Notes: generated by a model not told the origin, from the sequence alone. Counted from the first letter of the stretch, positions 31,301 through 41,003 are shown. The stretch: DNA of 64,000 bases from Aquabacterium sp. OR-4 (GCF_025290835.2 NZ_JAOCQD020000001.1:806001-870000), one strand, 5' to 3'. Translations and numbers: made by a program.

Positions 31301-34300
31301 GTGAACCTGCAGGCCGCGCTCGAGCAGCTGCAGCTGCTGCCCGGGGCCGACTACAACGGCCCGCTCACGCTGAGCGTCTCGCTCGGCCCGCTGGGGCAGA
31401 CGCTGGGGGTCAGTGCCACGCTGCCGCTGGGCATCGTGGCGGTGGCCGACATCGTGGCCGACAGCGTCAGCACCGTGGCCGGCCAGGCGGTGGGCTTCAA
31501 TGTGCTGGACAACGACAGCTTCGAGCACGCCGGGCGCGTGGTCAGCGCCTACCAGACGCCGGCGCACGGCACGGTGAGCATCAATGCCCAGGGCCAGGCG
31601 GTGTACACGCCGGTGGCGGGTTATGTGGGCACCGACAGCTTCACCTACACCGTCACCAGCAACGGCACCACCGAGACCGCCACGGTCACGGTGAGCATCG
31701 GCGCGGCGCCCAACCAGGCCCCCACCGGTGCCAGCCTGTCCGACCTGCAGCGCAACGACGGCGCCAGCGTGTCGCTGAACCTCTCTGCCGCCTTTGCCGA
31801 TGCCGATGGCGACGCGCTGCAGTTCAGCGCCAGCGGCCTGCCGGCCGGGCTGCAGATCGACAGCGCCAGCGGCGTGATCAGCGGCACGCTCGACCGCCAT
31901 GCCTCCAGCGCCGTGCCGGGCGGCGTGTACACCGTGGTCATCACCGCCAGCGACGGCCGCGGCGGCACGGTGACCCGGGCCTTCGAGCTGACCGTGGCCA
32001 ACCCGCCGCCGCTGGCCGGCGACGACAGCGCCACGGTGGCCGAAGACGGCGTGCTGAACGACCAGCTGCTGGCCAACGACAGCGACCCCGACGGCGACAG
32101 CCTGCGCGTGGACACCACGCCGGTCAGCGGCCCGGCGCATGGCGGCCTGGTGCTGCGCGCCGATGGCAGCTACACCTACACGCCGGTGGCCAACTTCCAC
32201 GGCAGCGACAGCTTCAGCTACCGCCTGATCGACGCCGATGGCGGCGTCACCGTGGCCACGGTGCACATCACCGTGAGCCCGGTCAACGATGCGCCGGTGG
32301 CGGTGAACGACGGCGTCAGCACGCAGGAGGACACCGCCGTCAGCATCGCGGTGCTGGCCAACGACAGCGACGCCGATGGCGACACGCTCAGCGTCAGCGC
32401 CGCCAGTGCCGGCCATGGCAGCGTCAGCATCGGCCCGGGCGGTGTGCTGCAGTACACCCCGGCGGCCCACTTCCACGGCAGCGACACGATCACCTACACG
32501 GTCAGCGACGGCCAGGGCGGCAGCAGCACGGCGCAGGTCAGCGTCACGGTCGTGGCCGTCAACGATGCGCCCACCGCCGGGCCCCTGGCCGACCATGCCA
32601 ACACCGTGGGCACGGCGGTCAGCCTGCAGGCGGGCGCGGCCTTTGCCGATGCCGATGGCGACGCGCTGCAGTTCAGCGCCACCGGCCTGCCGCCGGGCCT
32701 GAGCCTGGACGCGGCCACCGGCCTGATCAGCGGCACGCCCAGCACGCCCGGCAGCTACAGCGTGACGGTGAGCGCCGCCGACGGCAACGGCGGCACGGTG
32801 AGCCAGAGCTTCCAGTGGACCGTGGCGGCGGCCGCCAACAACGGCCCCAACACCGTGGGCAGCCTGGCCACCGCCAACGCCAGCGATGGCCAGACATTCA
32901 GCCTGGCCACTGCCGGTGGTTTCAGCGATCCGGATGGCGATGCCCTGACCTACAGCGCCAGCGGCCTGCCGGCCGGCCTGGCCATCGATGCCGCCACCGG
33001 CGTGATCAGCGGCACGCTGGGCAGCGGCGCCTCGGCGCTCGTGCCCGACGGCGTGTACACCGTCACCGTCACCGCCAGCGACGGCCGCGGCGGCCAGGTC
33101 AGCCAGGCCTTCACGCTGAGCGTGGGCAATGTCGGCCCCAGCGCGGCCAACGACAACGTGACGCTGGCCGAAGACGCCAGCGCCAGCGGCAATGTGCTGC
33201 TCAACGACAGCGACGCCGACGGCGATGCGCTGCGCGTGGACACCACGCCGGTGGCCGCCCCGGCGCACGGCACGCTGGTGCTCAACGCCGACGGCAGCTT
33301 TGTCTACACGCCCGACGCCAACTTCTCGGGCAGCGACAGCTTCAGCTACCGCGTGGTCGATGCCGATGGCGGCAGCAGCACCGCCACCGTCACGCTCAGC
33401 GTGGCGCCCAGCAACGACGCGCCCACCGCCGGCCCGCTGGCCGACCACAGCAACGCCGTGGGCACGCCGGTCAGCTTCAATGCCGGCGCGGTGTTTGCCG
33501 ATGCCGATGGCGACGCGCTGCAGTTCAGCGCCACCGGCCTGCCGCCGGGCCTGAGCCTGGATGCTGCCACCGGCCTGATCAGCGGCACGCCCAGCACCCC
33601 GGGCAGCTTTGCGGTGACGGTCAGCGCGGCCGACGGCAACGGCGGCAGCGTCAGCCAGAGCTTTGTGTGGACCGTGGCTGCCGCGCCCAACAACGGCCCC
33701 AACACCGTGGGCAGCCTGGCCACCGCCAGCGCCAGCGATGGCCAGACGCTCAGCCTGGCCACCGCCGGCGGCTTCAGCGATGCCGATGGCGATGCCCTGG
33801 CCTACAGCGCCAGCGGCCTGCCGGCCGGCCTGGCCATCGACGCCGCCACCGGGGTGATCAGCGGCACGCTGGGCAGCGGCGCCTCGGGCGCGGTGGCGGG
33901 TGGGGTGTACACCGTCACCGTCACGGCCAGCGATGGCCGCGGCGGCCAGGTCAGCCAGGCCTTCACGCTGAGCGTGGGCAATGTCGGCCCGCAGGCCGCC
34001 AACGACAACCTGAGCCTGGCCGAAGACGGCAGCGTCAGCGGCAATGTGCTGGCCAACGACAGCGACGCCGATGGCGATGCGCTGGCCGTGGACACGCCCG
34101 CGCTCAGCGGCCCGGCGCATGGCAGCCTGGTGCTCAACACCGACGGCAGCTTCGTCTACACGCCCGACGCCAACTTCTCGGGCACCGACAGCTTCAGCTA
34201 CCGCATCGTCGATGCCGACGGTGCCAGCAGCACGGCCACCGTGACCCTCACCGTCACCGCCGCCAACGACGCCCCCAGCGCCGCCGCTTTGGCCGACCGC

Positions 34301-37300
34301 AGCAATGCCATCGGCGCGACGGTGAACTTCAATGCCGGCGCGGTGTTTGCCGATGCCGATGGCGATGCGCTGCAGTTCAGCGCCAGCGGCCTGCCGCCGG
34401 GCCTGAGCCTGGACGCGGCCACCGGCCTGATCAGCGGCACGCCCAGCACCGCCGGCAGCTTTGCGGTGACCCTCAGCGCGGCCGATGGCAACGGCGGCAG
34501 CGTGAGCCAGAGCTTCCAGTGGAGCGTGGCCGCCGCCGCCAACAACGGCCCCGACACCGTGGGCAGCCTGCCCACCGGCACGGCCACCGCCGGCGGTTTC
34601 AGCGATGCCGATGGCGACGCCCTGGCCTACAGCGCCAGCGGCCTGCCGGCCGGCCTGGCCATCGATGCCGGCACCGGCGTGATCAGCGGCACGCTGGGCA
34701 GCGGCGCCTCGGCCGCGGTGCCCGGCGGCGTGTACACCGTGATGGTCACGGCCAGCGACGGCCGCGGCGGCCAGGTCAGCCAGGCCTTCACGCTGAGCGT
34801 GGGCAATGTCGGCCCCAGTGCCGTCAACGACAGCGCCAGCCTGGCCGAAGACGGCAGCCTCAGCGGCAATGTGCGCGCCAACGACAGCGACGCCGATGGC
34901 GACGCGCTGACCGTCGACACCACGCCCGTGGCCGCCCCGGCCCACGGCACGCTGGTGCTCAACGCCGATGGCAGCTTCGTCTACACGCCCGATGCCAACT
35001 TCTCGGGCAGCGACAGCTTCAGCTACCGCTTGATCGATGCCGATGGCGGCAGCAGCACCGCCACGGTGAACCTCTCGGTCAACGCCGCCAACGACGCCCC
35101 CACCGCCAGCGCGCTGGCCGACCGCAGCAACGCCACCGGCGCGGCGGTGAGCTTCAACGCCGCGGCGGCCTTTGCCGATGCCGATGGCGACGCGCTGCAG
35201 TTCAGCGCCACCGGCCTGCCGCCGGGCCTGAGCCTGGACGCGGCCACCGGCCTGATCAGCGGCACGCCCAGCACGCCCGGCAGCTACAGCGTGACGGTGA
35301 GCGCCGCCGACGGCAATGGCGGCACGGTGAGCCAGAGCTTCCAGTGGGCCGTGGCGGCGGCCGCCAACAATGGCCCCAACACCGTGGGCAGCCTGGCCAC
35401 CGCCAGCGCCAGCGATGGCCAGACGTTCAGCGTGGCCACCGCCGGCGGTTTCAGCGATCCGGATGGCGATGCCCTGGCCTACAGCGCCAGCGGCCTGCCG
35501 GCCGGCCTGGCCATCGACGCCGCCACCGGCGTGATCAGCGGCACCGTGGCGGCCGGCGCCTCGGCGCTCGTGCCCGACGGCGTGTACACCGTCACCGTCA
35601 CCGCCAGCGACGGCCGCGGCGGCCAGGTCAGCCAGGCCTTCACGCTGAGCGTGGGCAATGTCGGCCCCAGCGCCGCCAACGACAACCTGACGCTGGCCGA
35701 AGACGCCAGCGCCAGCGGCAATGTGCTGCTCAACGACAGCGACGCCGATGGCGATGCGCTGCGGGTCGACACCACGCCGGTGGCCGCCCCGGCGCACGGC
35801 ACGCTGGTGCTCAACGCCGACGGCAGCTTCGTCTACACGCCCGACGCCAACTTCTCGGGCAGCGACAGCTTCAGCTACCGCGTGGTCGATGCCGATGGCG
35901 GCAGCAGCACCGCCACCGTCAATGTCACGGTGCAGGCCAGCAACGACGGCCCCAGTGCCGGCGCCATTGCCGACCGCAGCAACACCACCGGCGTGCCGGT
36001 CAACTTCAACGCCGGCACCGTGTTTGCCGATGCCGATGGCGATGCCCTGCAGTACAGCGCCACCGGCCTGCCGCCGGGCCTGAGCCTGGATGCCGCCACC
36101 GGCCTGATCAGCGGCACGCCCAGCACCCCGGGCAGCTTTGCGGTGACGCTCAGCGCGGCCGACGGCAACGGCGGCAGCGTCAGCCAGAGCTTTGTGTGGG
36201 CCGTGGCCGTGGCGGCCAACAACGGCCCCAACACCGTGGGCAGCCTGCCGCTGGCCGTGGCCAGCGACGGCCAGGCCGTGAGCCTGCCCACCGCCGCCGG
36301 CTTCAACGACCCCGATGGCGACGGCCTGGCCTACAGCGCCAGCGGCCTGCCGGCCGGCCTGGCCATCGATGCCGCCACCGGCGTGATCAGCGGCACCGTG
36401 GGCAGCGGCGCCTCGGGCGCCGTGGCGGGTGGGGTGTACACCGTCACCGTCACGGCCGACGATGGCCGCGGCGGCCAGGTCAGCCAGGCCTTCACGCTGA
36501 GCGTGGGCAATCTCGGCCCGCAGGCGGCCGACGACAGCCTGAGCCTGACCGAAGACACCAGCGCCAGCGGCAACGTGCTGGCCAACGACAGCGACGCCGA
36601 CGGCGACGCGCTGCGGGTCGACACCACGCCGGTGGCTGCCCCGGCGCACGGCACGCTGGTGCTCAACGCCGACGGCAGCTTCGTCTACACGCCCGAGGCC
36701 AACTTTTCGGGCAGCGACAGCTTCCGCTACCGCGTGATCGATGCCGACGGCGGCAGCAGCGTGGCCACGGTCAACATCAGCGTCGCGCCGGGCAACGACG
36801 CCCCCAGCGCCGCGGCGCTGGCCGACCGCAGCAATGCCATCGGCGCGGCGGTGAACTTCAATGCCGGCGCGGTGTTTGCCGATGCCGATGGCGACGCACT
36901 GCAGTACAGCGCCACCGGCCTGCCGCCGGGCCTGAGCCTGGACGCGGCCACCGGCCTGATCAGCGGCACGCCCAGCACCGCCGGCAGCTTTGCGGTGACC
37001 CTCAGCGCGGCCGATGGCAACGGCGGCAGCGTGAGCCAGAGCTTCCAGTGGAGCGTGGCCGCCGCCGCCAACAACGGCCCCGACACCGTGGGCAGCCTGC
37101 CCACCGGCACGGCCAGCGACGGCCAGACGATCAGCCTGGCCACCGCCGGCGGTTTCAGCGATGCCGATGGCGACGCCCTGGCCTACAGCGCCAGCGGCCT
37201 GCCGGCCGGCCTGGCCATCGATGCCGCCACCGGCGTGATCAGCGGCACGCTGGGCAGCGGCGCCTCGGCCGCCGTGCCGGGCGGCGTGTACACCGTCACC

Positions 37301-38506
37301 GTCACCGCCAGCGACGGCCGCGGCGGCCAGGTCAGCCAGGCTTTCACGCTGAGCGTGGGCAATGTCGGCCCGGCCGCCGCCGACGACCGCCTGACCCTGG
37401 CCGAAGACAGCGCCGCCAGCGGCAACGTGCTGGCCAACGACCGCGATGCCGATGGCGACGCGCTGCGCGTCGACACCACGCCGGTGGCCGGCCCGGCCAA
37501 CGGCAGCCTGGTGCTCAATGCCGACGGCAGCTTCACCTACACGCCCGACGCCAACTTTGCCGGCAGCGACAGCTTCAGCTACCGCGTGCTCGATGCCGAC
37601 GGCGGCAGCAGCACGGCCACGGTCACGCTCACCGTCACGCCCGGCAACGACGCCCCCACCGCCAGTGCCAGCCCGCCGGCCAGCCTGACCGCCGGCAGCG
37701 CCGCCACGCCGCTGGCCATGGCGCCGCTGGTGCAGGACGCCGACGGCGACGCGCTCGGCTTTGGCGCCATCAACCTGCCGCCGGGCCTGGTGATCGACCC
37801 GGTCAGCGGTGAGATCAGCGGCACGCCCACGCAGCCCGGCAGCTTTGACGTGGTGGTGCGCGCCACCGACCCCGCCGGCGCGGTGGTGGACGTGGCGCTG
37901 CGCATCGAGGTGGCCGCCGCCAGCGTGGCCGAGCCCAGCACGCCGGCCGAAGAGCCGCTGGCGCCGCCGGTGTTCGACACCGGTGGCTTCACCCAGGCCG
38001 ATGCCGCCCTGGCCGACCGCGATGGCAATGGCCTGCTGGGCCAGCTCGGCAGCGATCCGGGCGAGCCGCCCACCGAGCGCGATATCGAGCCGGTGCTGCT
38101 GAAGGCCATCAATGCCGTGAAGTCGCTCGAGAGCGTGGCCGACATCAGTGGCGACTCGCCCCTGGTGGCGGCCATCGGCGGCGTGCAGTCGCTGGGCCGG
38201 CCGGCCGAGATCGCGGCCGATGCCCCGCCCATGGCCACCGCCGTGGGCGACCTCAGCGCCGGCTTTCGCGAGCCCACCCGGCTCGACGAGATCGGCAGCG
38301 GCCCGTTCGGCATCTCGGCCGGCGCGGCCCTGCCGCCCGGCATGCTGGGCGGCACCGACACCCTGGCCGGCCTGCCCGACAACCGCGCCCTGCCGCGCGT
38401 GGTGGCCGATGCCGGCCTGGCACCGCAGCCGGTGCAGCAGCAACTGCTGGACGCGCTGCAGCGCCGCGCCGCCGAAGTCGACGAACTGGGCCGCGCACTG
38501 GGCTGA
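28379..38506 (+). CDS. Giant repeat adhesin with LEPR motif and DUF4347 domain
   Basis: A 3375-residue surface protein. The N-terminus lacks a signal peptide but has a basic stretch and LALEPRIMFDGA (LEPR at 25-28), a motif common at the start of very large secreted adhesins. Residues about 110-285 form DUF4347, with a possible His/Cys dyad (LITHGELG, His172; LLYGCQAAG, Cys216). The rest is Ig-like/cadherin-like repeats: putative-Ig units (GLPAGLAIDAATGVISGT) alternating with VCBS/Big_9-type units (NDSDADGDAL...GSFVYTPDANFSGSDSFSYR), including six near-identical 284-residue repeats. The last 190 residues are non-repetitive, with no RTX nonapeptides. AGGA precedes the ATG. It heads the operon with its likely exporter. 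Any DADGDAL motifs may bind calcium. Confidence 0.88.
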   Translation: MFSLLRRRTPRRAPLPLPREPRLALEPRIMFDGAMLADAALAAGIGQAATAAAATPTATTTAESAAAACTPDGAGTNGPGPQGSDNVPADGATAHGLGEADPLRAGDGADAAPAVREFAFVDRDLPQLPQLLQQLPPGAQLVLLDPARDGLAQVNEALAGQTEVQAIHLITHGELGAVMLGSTRLDLASAAEDHAQALATLGQHLASGADVLLYGCQAAGSAAAVAGMERLALALDADLAASDDATGAAALGADWQLEQRSGAIEAMVLEGGDWFGTLALLSVGISLNVNTPLTVAEDSTLAFTGSNLLQISLSNILATSTEVRLTVQHGTVSFGSIAGVTVTEGDGSADTAVTLRGSATAINSVLSGLLYNADPDYHGSDTLQLVVRQTVLGILSISAPINLGLQIGAVADIVADSASTLRDQAVAVNLMANDHFERGSAAVSSVTQPAHGTVALVGNVATYTPAAGYTGADSFSYTVTSGSVSETTTVALTVAVPNTPPSVGAPATASGSEDQDLVFASAQGNALSVADVDGGTLTATLSVSQGTLSLAGTSGLSFSSGDGTADASLVFSGSAAAINQALEGLRYTPTADYHGSATLSLAASDGQASQSASVAITLGAQADAVADSVITDVLTPVTLYPLANDGFDGAASIVSATGAAHGTLLLGLGGAVTYTPDAGYRGSDSFTVAVSAGGVIETQTVAVTVGINHAPVLSGSLGGISTQDAALVSASVAAGFSDSDLVDTLSFSATGLPAGLSIHAATGLISGQLGGHASQAQGGSYAVQVTATDSGGLSATATLQINVSNPAPLVVAGVAAGQEDSNLRVEALLNASDADGDALSIAAAAALNGTVTINPDGSLSYTPAAHFNGLDTITYTVLDADGGTATGSIAVTVAAVADLPTLQLPTIPVFVEDTPIIFASLLGTQIAVGDVDGQVLEIELSVPGGLLTLGQTAGVNISQGDGVDDSLIRMSGTAVNLQAALEQLQLLPGADYNGPLTLSVSLGPLGQTLGVSATLPLGIVAVADIVADSVSTVAGQAVGFNVLDNDSFEHAGRVVSAYQTPAHGTVSINAQGQAVYTPVAGYVGTDSFTYTVTSNGTTETATVTVSIGAAPNQAPTGASLSDLQRNDGASVSLNLSAAFADADGDALQFSASGLPAGLQIDSASGVISGTLDRHASSAVPGGVYTVVITASDGRGGTVTRAFELTVANPPPLAGDDSATVAEDGVLNDQLLANDSDPDGDSLRVDTTPVSGPAHGGLVLRADGSYTYTPVANFHGSDSFSYRLIDADGGVTVATVHITVSPVNDAPVAVNDGVSTQEDTAVSIAVLANDSDADGDTLSVSAASAGHGSVSIGPGGVLQYTPAAHFHGSDTITYTVSDGQGGSSTAQVSVTVVAVNDAPTAGPLADHANTVGTAVSLQAGAAFADADGDALQFSATGLPPGLSLDAATGLISGTPSTPGSYSVTVSAADGNGGTVSQSFQWTVAAAANNGPNTVGSLATANASDGQTFSLATAGGFSDPDGDALTYSASGLPAGLAIDAATGVISGTLGSGASALVPDGVYTVTVTASDGRGGQVSQAFTLSVGNVGPSAANDNVTLAEDASASGNVLLNDSDADGDALRVDTTPVAAPAHGTLVLNADGSFVYTPDANFSGSDSFSYRVVDADGGSSTATVTLSVAPSNDAPTAGPLADHSNAVGTPVSFNAGAVFADADGDALQFSATGLPPGLSLDAATGLISGTPSTPGSFAVTVSAADGNGGSVSQSFVWTVAAAPNNGPNTVGSLATASASDGQTLSLATAGGFSDADGDALAYSASGLPAGLAIDAATGVISGTLGSGASGAVAGGVYTVTVTASDGRGGQVSQAFTLSVGNVGPQAANDNLSLAEDGSVSGNVLANDSDADGDALAVDTPALSGPAHGSLVLNTDGSFVYTPDANFSGTDSFSYRIVDADGASSTATVTLTVTAANDAPSAAALADRSNAIGATVNFNAGAVFADADGDALQFSASGLPPGLSLDAATGLISGTPSTAGSFAVTLSAADGNGGSVSQSFQWSVAAAANNGPDTVGSLPTGTATAGGFSDADGDALAYSASGLPAGLAIDAGTGVISGTLGSGASAAVPGGVYTVMVTASDGRGGQVSQAFTLSVGNVGPSAVNDSASLAEDGSLSGNVRANDSDADGDALTVDTTPVAAPAHGTLVLNADGSFVYTPDANFSGSDSFSYRLIDADGGSSTATVNLSVNAANDAPTASALADRSNATGAAVSFNAAAAFADADGDALQFSATGLPPGLSLDAATGLISGTPSTPGSYSVTVSAADGNGGTVSQSFQWAVAAAANNGPNTVGSLATASASDGQTFSVATAGGFSDPDGDALAYSASGLPAGLAIDAATGVISGTVAAGASALVPDGVYTVTVTASDGRGGQVSQAFTLSVGNVGPSAANDNLTLAEDASASGNVLLNDSDADGDALRVDTTPVAAPAHGTLVLNADGSFVYTPDANFSGSDSFSYRVVDADGGSSTATVNVTVQASNDGPSAGAIADRSNTTGVPVNFNAGTVFADADGDALQYSATGLPPGLSLDAATGLISGTPSTPGSFAVTLSAADGNGGSVSQSFVWAVAVAANNGPNTVGSLPLAVASDGQAVSLPTAAGFNDPDGDGLAYSASGLPAGLAIDAATGVISGTVGSGASGAVAGGVYTVTVTADDGRGGQVSQAFTLSVGNLGPQAADDSLSLTEDTSASGNVLANDSDADGDALRVDTTPVAAPAHGTLVLNADGSFVYTPEANFSGSDSFRYRVIDADGGSSVATVNISVAPGNDAPSAAALADRSNAIGAAVNFNAGAVFADADGDALQYSATGLPPGLSLDAATGLISGTPSTAGSFAVTLSAADGNGGSVSQSFQWSVAAAANNGPDTVGSLPTGTASDGQTISLATAGGFSDADGDALAYSASGLPAGLAIDAATGVISGTLGSGASAAVPGGVYTVTVTASDGRGGQVSQAFTLSVGNVGPAAADDRLTLAEDSAASGNVLANDRDADGDALRVDTTPVAGPANGSLVLNADGSFTYTPDANFAGSDSFSYRVLDADGGSSTATVTLTVTPGNDAPTASASPPASLTAGSAATPLAMAPLVQDADGDALGFGAINLPPGLVIDPVSGEISGTPTQPGSFDVVVRATDPAGAVVDVALRIEVAAASVAEPSTPAEEPLAPPVFDTGGFTQADAALADRDGNGLLGQLGSDPGEPPTERDIEPVLLKAINAVKSLESVADISGDSPLVAAIGGVQSLGRPAEIAADAPPMATAVGDLSAGFREPTRLDEIGSGPFGISAGAALPPGMLGGTDTLAGLPDNRALPRVVADAGLAPQPVQQQLLDALQRRAAEVDELGRALG
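32849..37933 (+). repeat. Six tandem repeats of 852 bases inside the adhesin gene
   Basis: The anchor (A/G)ACACCGTGGGCAGCCTG recurs at 32849, 33701, 34553, 35378, 36230 and 37082. Spacings are 852, 852, 825, 852 and 852 bases. The short unit lacks 27 bases encoding a SDGQTxSLA-type stretch, so the frame is kept. Each unit encodes one Ig-like domain, one cadherin/VCBS-type domain and a second Ig-like domain. The sixth unit diverges in its last third. Homologous exchange between units could change adhesin length. Confidence 0.9.
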
Positions 38507-38541
38507 TGCCCGTGGCCCGCAGCATCAGGGAGCCCCTGGCG

Positions 38542-40113
38542 ATGTCAAAACCCAACCTGCAAGACGAGCGCCCAGAAATCCCGAGCATGACGCGCCGCCA
38601 GTGCCTGGGCGGCCTGGCCGGCGCCTCGGCGCTGGGCGCTGCCCTGGGCCTGGGCGGCTGCGCCTCGCGCCCGCAGGCCATCGACGCCCCGGCCAACGCG
38701 GTGAAGCTGCGCGGCCAGCTCGAACGCCAGATCTCCGGCGAAGACCGGGTCGAAGGCCCGATCTCGCTGTACGAGGCCATGGCGCGGGCGCTGAAGTACA
38801 ACCTCGACCAGAAGATCGAGATGATGGAAGTGGTGCTGCGCGAGCGCCAGTTCGAGGCCCGCAGCGCCGACCAGCTGCCCACCCTGGTGGCCGGCTCGGG
38901 CTTCAGTGCCCGCAACAACGACGCCGGCTCGCGCAGCCGCTCGCTGCTCACCGGCCGCGAATCGCTGGAACCTTCCAGCTCGAGTGAGCGGCAGAGCACC
39001 ACCTCCGAGCTGGCGCTGAGCTGGGACGTGCTCGACTTCGGCCTGGCCCGGGTGCGCCACCGCCAGCAGGCCGACGAGCGCCTGATCTCGGCCGAGCGCC
39101 GGCGCAAGGTCATCAACCGCATCCTCGAGGATGTGCGCACCGCCTACTGGCGCGCGGTCAGTGCCGACCGCACCGCCAAGAAGCTGGCCGACCTGGAGGT
39201 GCTGGCCGGCCGCGCGATGCGCCAGGCCGAGGAGCTGGAGCAGCGCCGCGTGGCCTCGCCCAACATGGTGCTGGCCTACCAGCGCGACCTGCTGCAGGTG
39301 CAGGCCGATGTGCAGAAGCTGCAGCGCGAGCTGTCGCTGGCCAAGAGCCAGCTGGCCGCGCTGATGAACCTGCGCCCCGATGCCGCGTTCCGCCTGGTGC
39401 TGCCCGACCGGACCGACGTGGTGCCCGAGCTGCCGGGCTCGGCCGACGAGATGGTGCTCACCGGCCTGCGCTTCCGGCCCGAGGTGCGCGAGGCGGCCTA
39501 CCGCCAGCGCATCCTGCGCGGCGAGTTCGATGCCGCCTTCCTGCGCGCGCTGCCCACGGTGCGCACCGTGCTGGGCCTCAACCACGACAGCAACGAGTTC
39601 CTCTACAACCCGCAGTGGCTGAACCTGAGCGCGCGGCTCAGCTGGAACCTGCTGGACGTGTTCCGCTACCCGGCCAACAAGCGTGCGCTCGACGCCGAGG
39701 TGGCCACGCTCGATCAGCGCGACCTGGCCCTCACCATGGCGGTGATGACCCAGGTCTACGTGGCGCGCGTGCGCTTCGTGCGCCTGTCGCAGGAGCTGAG
39801 CACGGTGCAGCGCTCGCAGGGGGTGCAGGAGCGCCTGCTGGCCCAGGCCCGCGGCGCCTTCAAGGCCCGCGCGATCAGCCAGCAGCAGCTGGTTCGCGAA
39901 GAGATGAACGGCGTGCTGTCCGAGGTGCGCTACGACGTCGCCTACTCCGATCTTCAGAACGCCTATGCGAATTTGTACGCGTCCATGGGCCTGGACAACT
40001 TCGACATCGACGCCGGGGCCGAAGTGCCGCTCAAGAAGCTGACCGAAACGCTCGAAGAACACTGGACGGAACGTGCCCTGAGCTTGCCGGCCATGCCGGA
40101 CAAGAGCTCCTGA
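38542..40113 (+). CDS. TolC-like outer-membrane efflux lipoprotein
   Basis: A 523-residue protein of the TolC/outer-membrane-factor family. Repeated long helical hairpins include ISLYEAMARALKYNLDQKIE, LSWDVLDFGLARVR (the TolC-type strand motif) and its second-half copy LSARLSWNLLDVFRYPANK. The N-terminus MTRRQCLGGL...LGLGGC has a lipobox (Cys40) and a twin-arginine-like RR pair, unusual for this family. ATG at 38542 follows AGGGAG by 9 bases; a start at 38506 overlapping the adhesin stop (TGATG) or at 38587 is possible. It should form the outer-membrane exit duct for the adhesin, working with the two adaptor genes downstream. Confidence 0.85.
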   Translation: MSKPNLQDERPEIPSMTRRQCLGGLAGASALGAALGLGGCASRPQAIDAPANAVKLRGQLERQISGEDRVEGPISLYEAMARALKYNLDQKIEMMEVVLRERQFEARSADQLPTLVAGSGFSARNNDAGSRSRSLLTGRESLEPSSSSERQSTTSELALSWDVLDFGLARVRHRQQADERLISAERRRKVINRILEDVRTAYWRAVSADRTAKKLADLEVLAGRAMRQAEELEQRRVASPNMVLAYQRDLLQVQADVQKLQRELSLAKSQLAALMNLRPDAAFRLVLPDRTDVVPELPGSADEMVLTGLRFRPEVREAAYRQRILRGEFDAAFLRALPTVRTVLGLNHDSNEFLYNPQWLNLSARLSWNLLDVFRYPANKRALDAEVATLDQRDLALTMAVMTQVYVARVRFVRLSQELSTVQRSQGVQERLLAQARGAFKARAISQQQLVREEMNGVLSEVRYDVAYSDLQNAYANLYASMGLDNFDIDAGAEVPLKKLTETLEEHWTERALSLPAMPDKSS

Positions 40114-40139
40114 CAAAACTGTCCTGAACCCCTGACTTC

Positions 40140-41003
40140 ATGAGCATCCCACGCCAATCCAAGCCCCGGCCGGCCGGCGCGCTGGCCTTGCTGCTGGCCT
40201 GCGCCGCCACGCTCAGCCAGGCGCAGACCCGCCCGGCACCCACGCCGGCGGCCGCAGCGGCGGCGGTGGTGGCCAGCCCTGCACCCGCCCCGGTGGGCAG
40301 CGGCGCCGCCGTGGTGCGCAGCCACCCGGGCAGCAGCAGCGGCATCGCCCGCGGCGTGGTGCGCGCCACGGCCGAGGCCACGCTCACCGCCCGCCTGTCG
40401 GCGCGCATCACCGAGATGCCGCTGGCCGAGGGCGCCACCTTTGCCAAGGGCGATCTGCTGGTGGCCTTCGAGTGCGAGCGGCCGCAGGCCGAGGCCCGCG
40501 CCGCGGCAGCGGCCCTGGCCGCCCAGCGCAAGCAGGTCGAGACCAACGAGGAGCTCGACCGCTTCAACGCCATCGGCAAGAACGACCTGCTGGTGTCGAA
40601 GTCGCAGCTCGACAAGGCGCAGGCCGAGGCCGATGCGCTGAACACCCAGCTGCGCGAGTGCCGCCTGCAGGCGCCGTTTGCCGGCCGGGTGATGACGCGC
40701 CAGGCGCGCCAGCATGAATCGGTGCAGGCCGGCGCGCCGCTGCTGCGCATCGTCGACACCAGCGCCATCGAGGTCGACCTGATCGTGCCCTCGCAGTGGC
40801 TGGCCTGGCTGCGACCCGGCACCGCCTTCGTGTTCCGCATCGACGAAACCGGCGCCCAGCTGCCGGCCAAGGTGCAGCGCCTGTCGGCCACGGTCGATCC
40901 GGTCAGCCGCACGATGAAGATCACCGCCAGCTTTGACGATGCCGCCGCGCGCGTATTGCCCGGCATGAGCGGCACCGGTGCCGGCTGGCGGGTGCCACGA
41001 TGA
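40140..41003 (+). CDS. Periplasmic adaptor (membrane fusion protein, RND/HlyD type)
   Basis: A 287-residue exported adaptor with a Sec-type signal peptide (residues 1-28, ending TLSQAQ). A lipoyl/barrel-sandwich half-motif follows (ARLSARITEMPLAEGATFAKGDLLVAFE), then a short helical hairpin (about residues 118-168), the second lipoyl half (CRLQAPFAGRVMTRQARQHESVQAGAPLLRIVD) and a beta-barrel domain. It is short for the family and lacks a membrane anchor or lipobox. Adaptors of this kind bridge an inner-membrane transporter and a TolC-like channel. Its stop overlaps the next adaptor gene by 4 bases. Confidence 0.85.
   Translation: MSIPRQSKPRPAGALALLLACAATLSQAQTRPAPTPAAAAAAVVASPAPAPVGSGAAVVRSHPGSSSGIARGVVRATAEATLTARLSARITEMPLAEGATFAKGDLLVAFECERPQAEARAAAAALAAQRKQVETNEELDRFNAIGKNDLLVSKSQLDKAQAEADALNTQLRECRLQAPFAGRVMTRQARQHESVQAGAPLLRIVDTSAIEVDLIVPSQWLAWLRPGTAFVFRIDETGAQLPAKVQRLSATVDPVSRTMKITASFDDAAARVLPGMSGTGAGWRVPR

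Noticed and set aside
32815..37812. A 1665-codon Arg/Gln-rich open frame on the plus strand in another reading frame
   Set aside because: It is a frame shadow of the tandem repeats with no domain, start signal or homology that I recognise.
32849..37933. CRISPR-like array
   Set aside because: The repeat unit is 852 bases and entirely coding; there are no short repeats separated by unique spacers anywhere in the window.
29219..38443. A roughly 3000-codon open frame antisense to the adhesin
   Set aside because: It mirrors the repeat and high third-position GC of the adhesin gene; its translation is rich in Ala/Gly/His/Arg, has no recognisable motif, and the plus strand has clear domains.
37934..38506. 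RTX nonapeptide region at the adhesin C-terminus
   Set aside because: I looked for GGxGxDxLx repeats and found none; the C-terminal 190 residues are non-repetitive.
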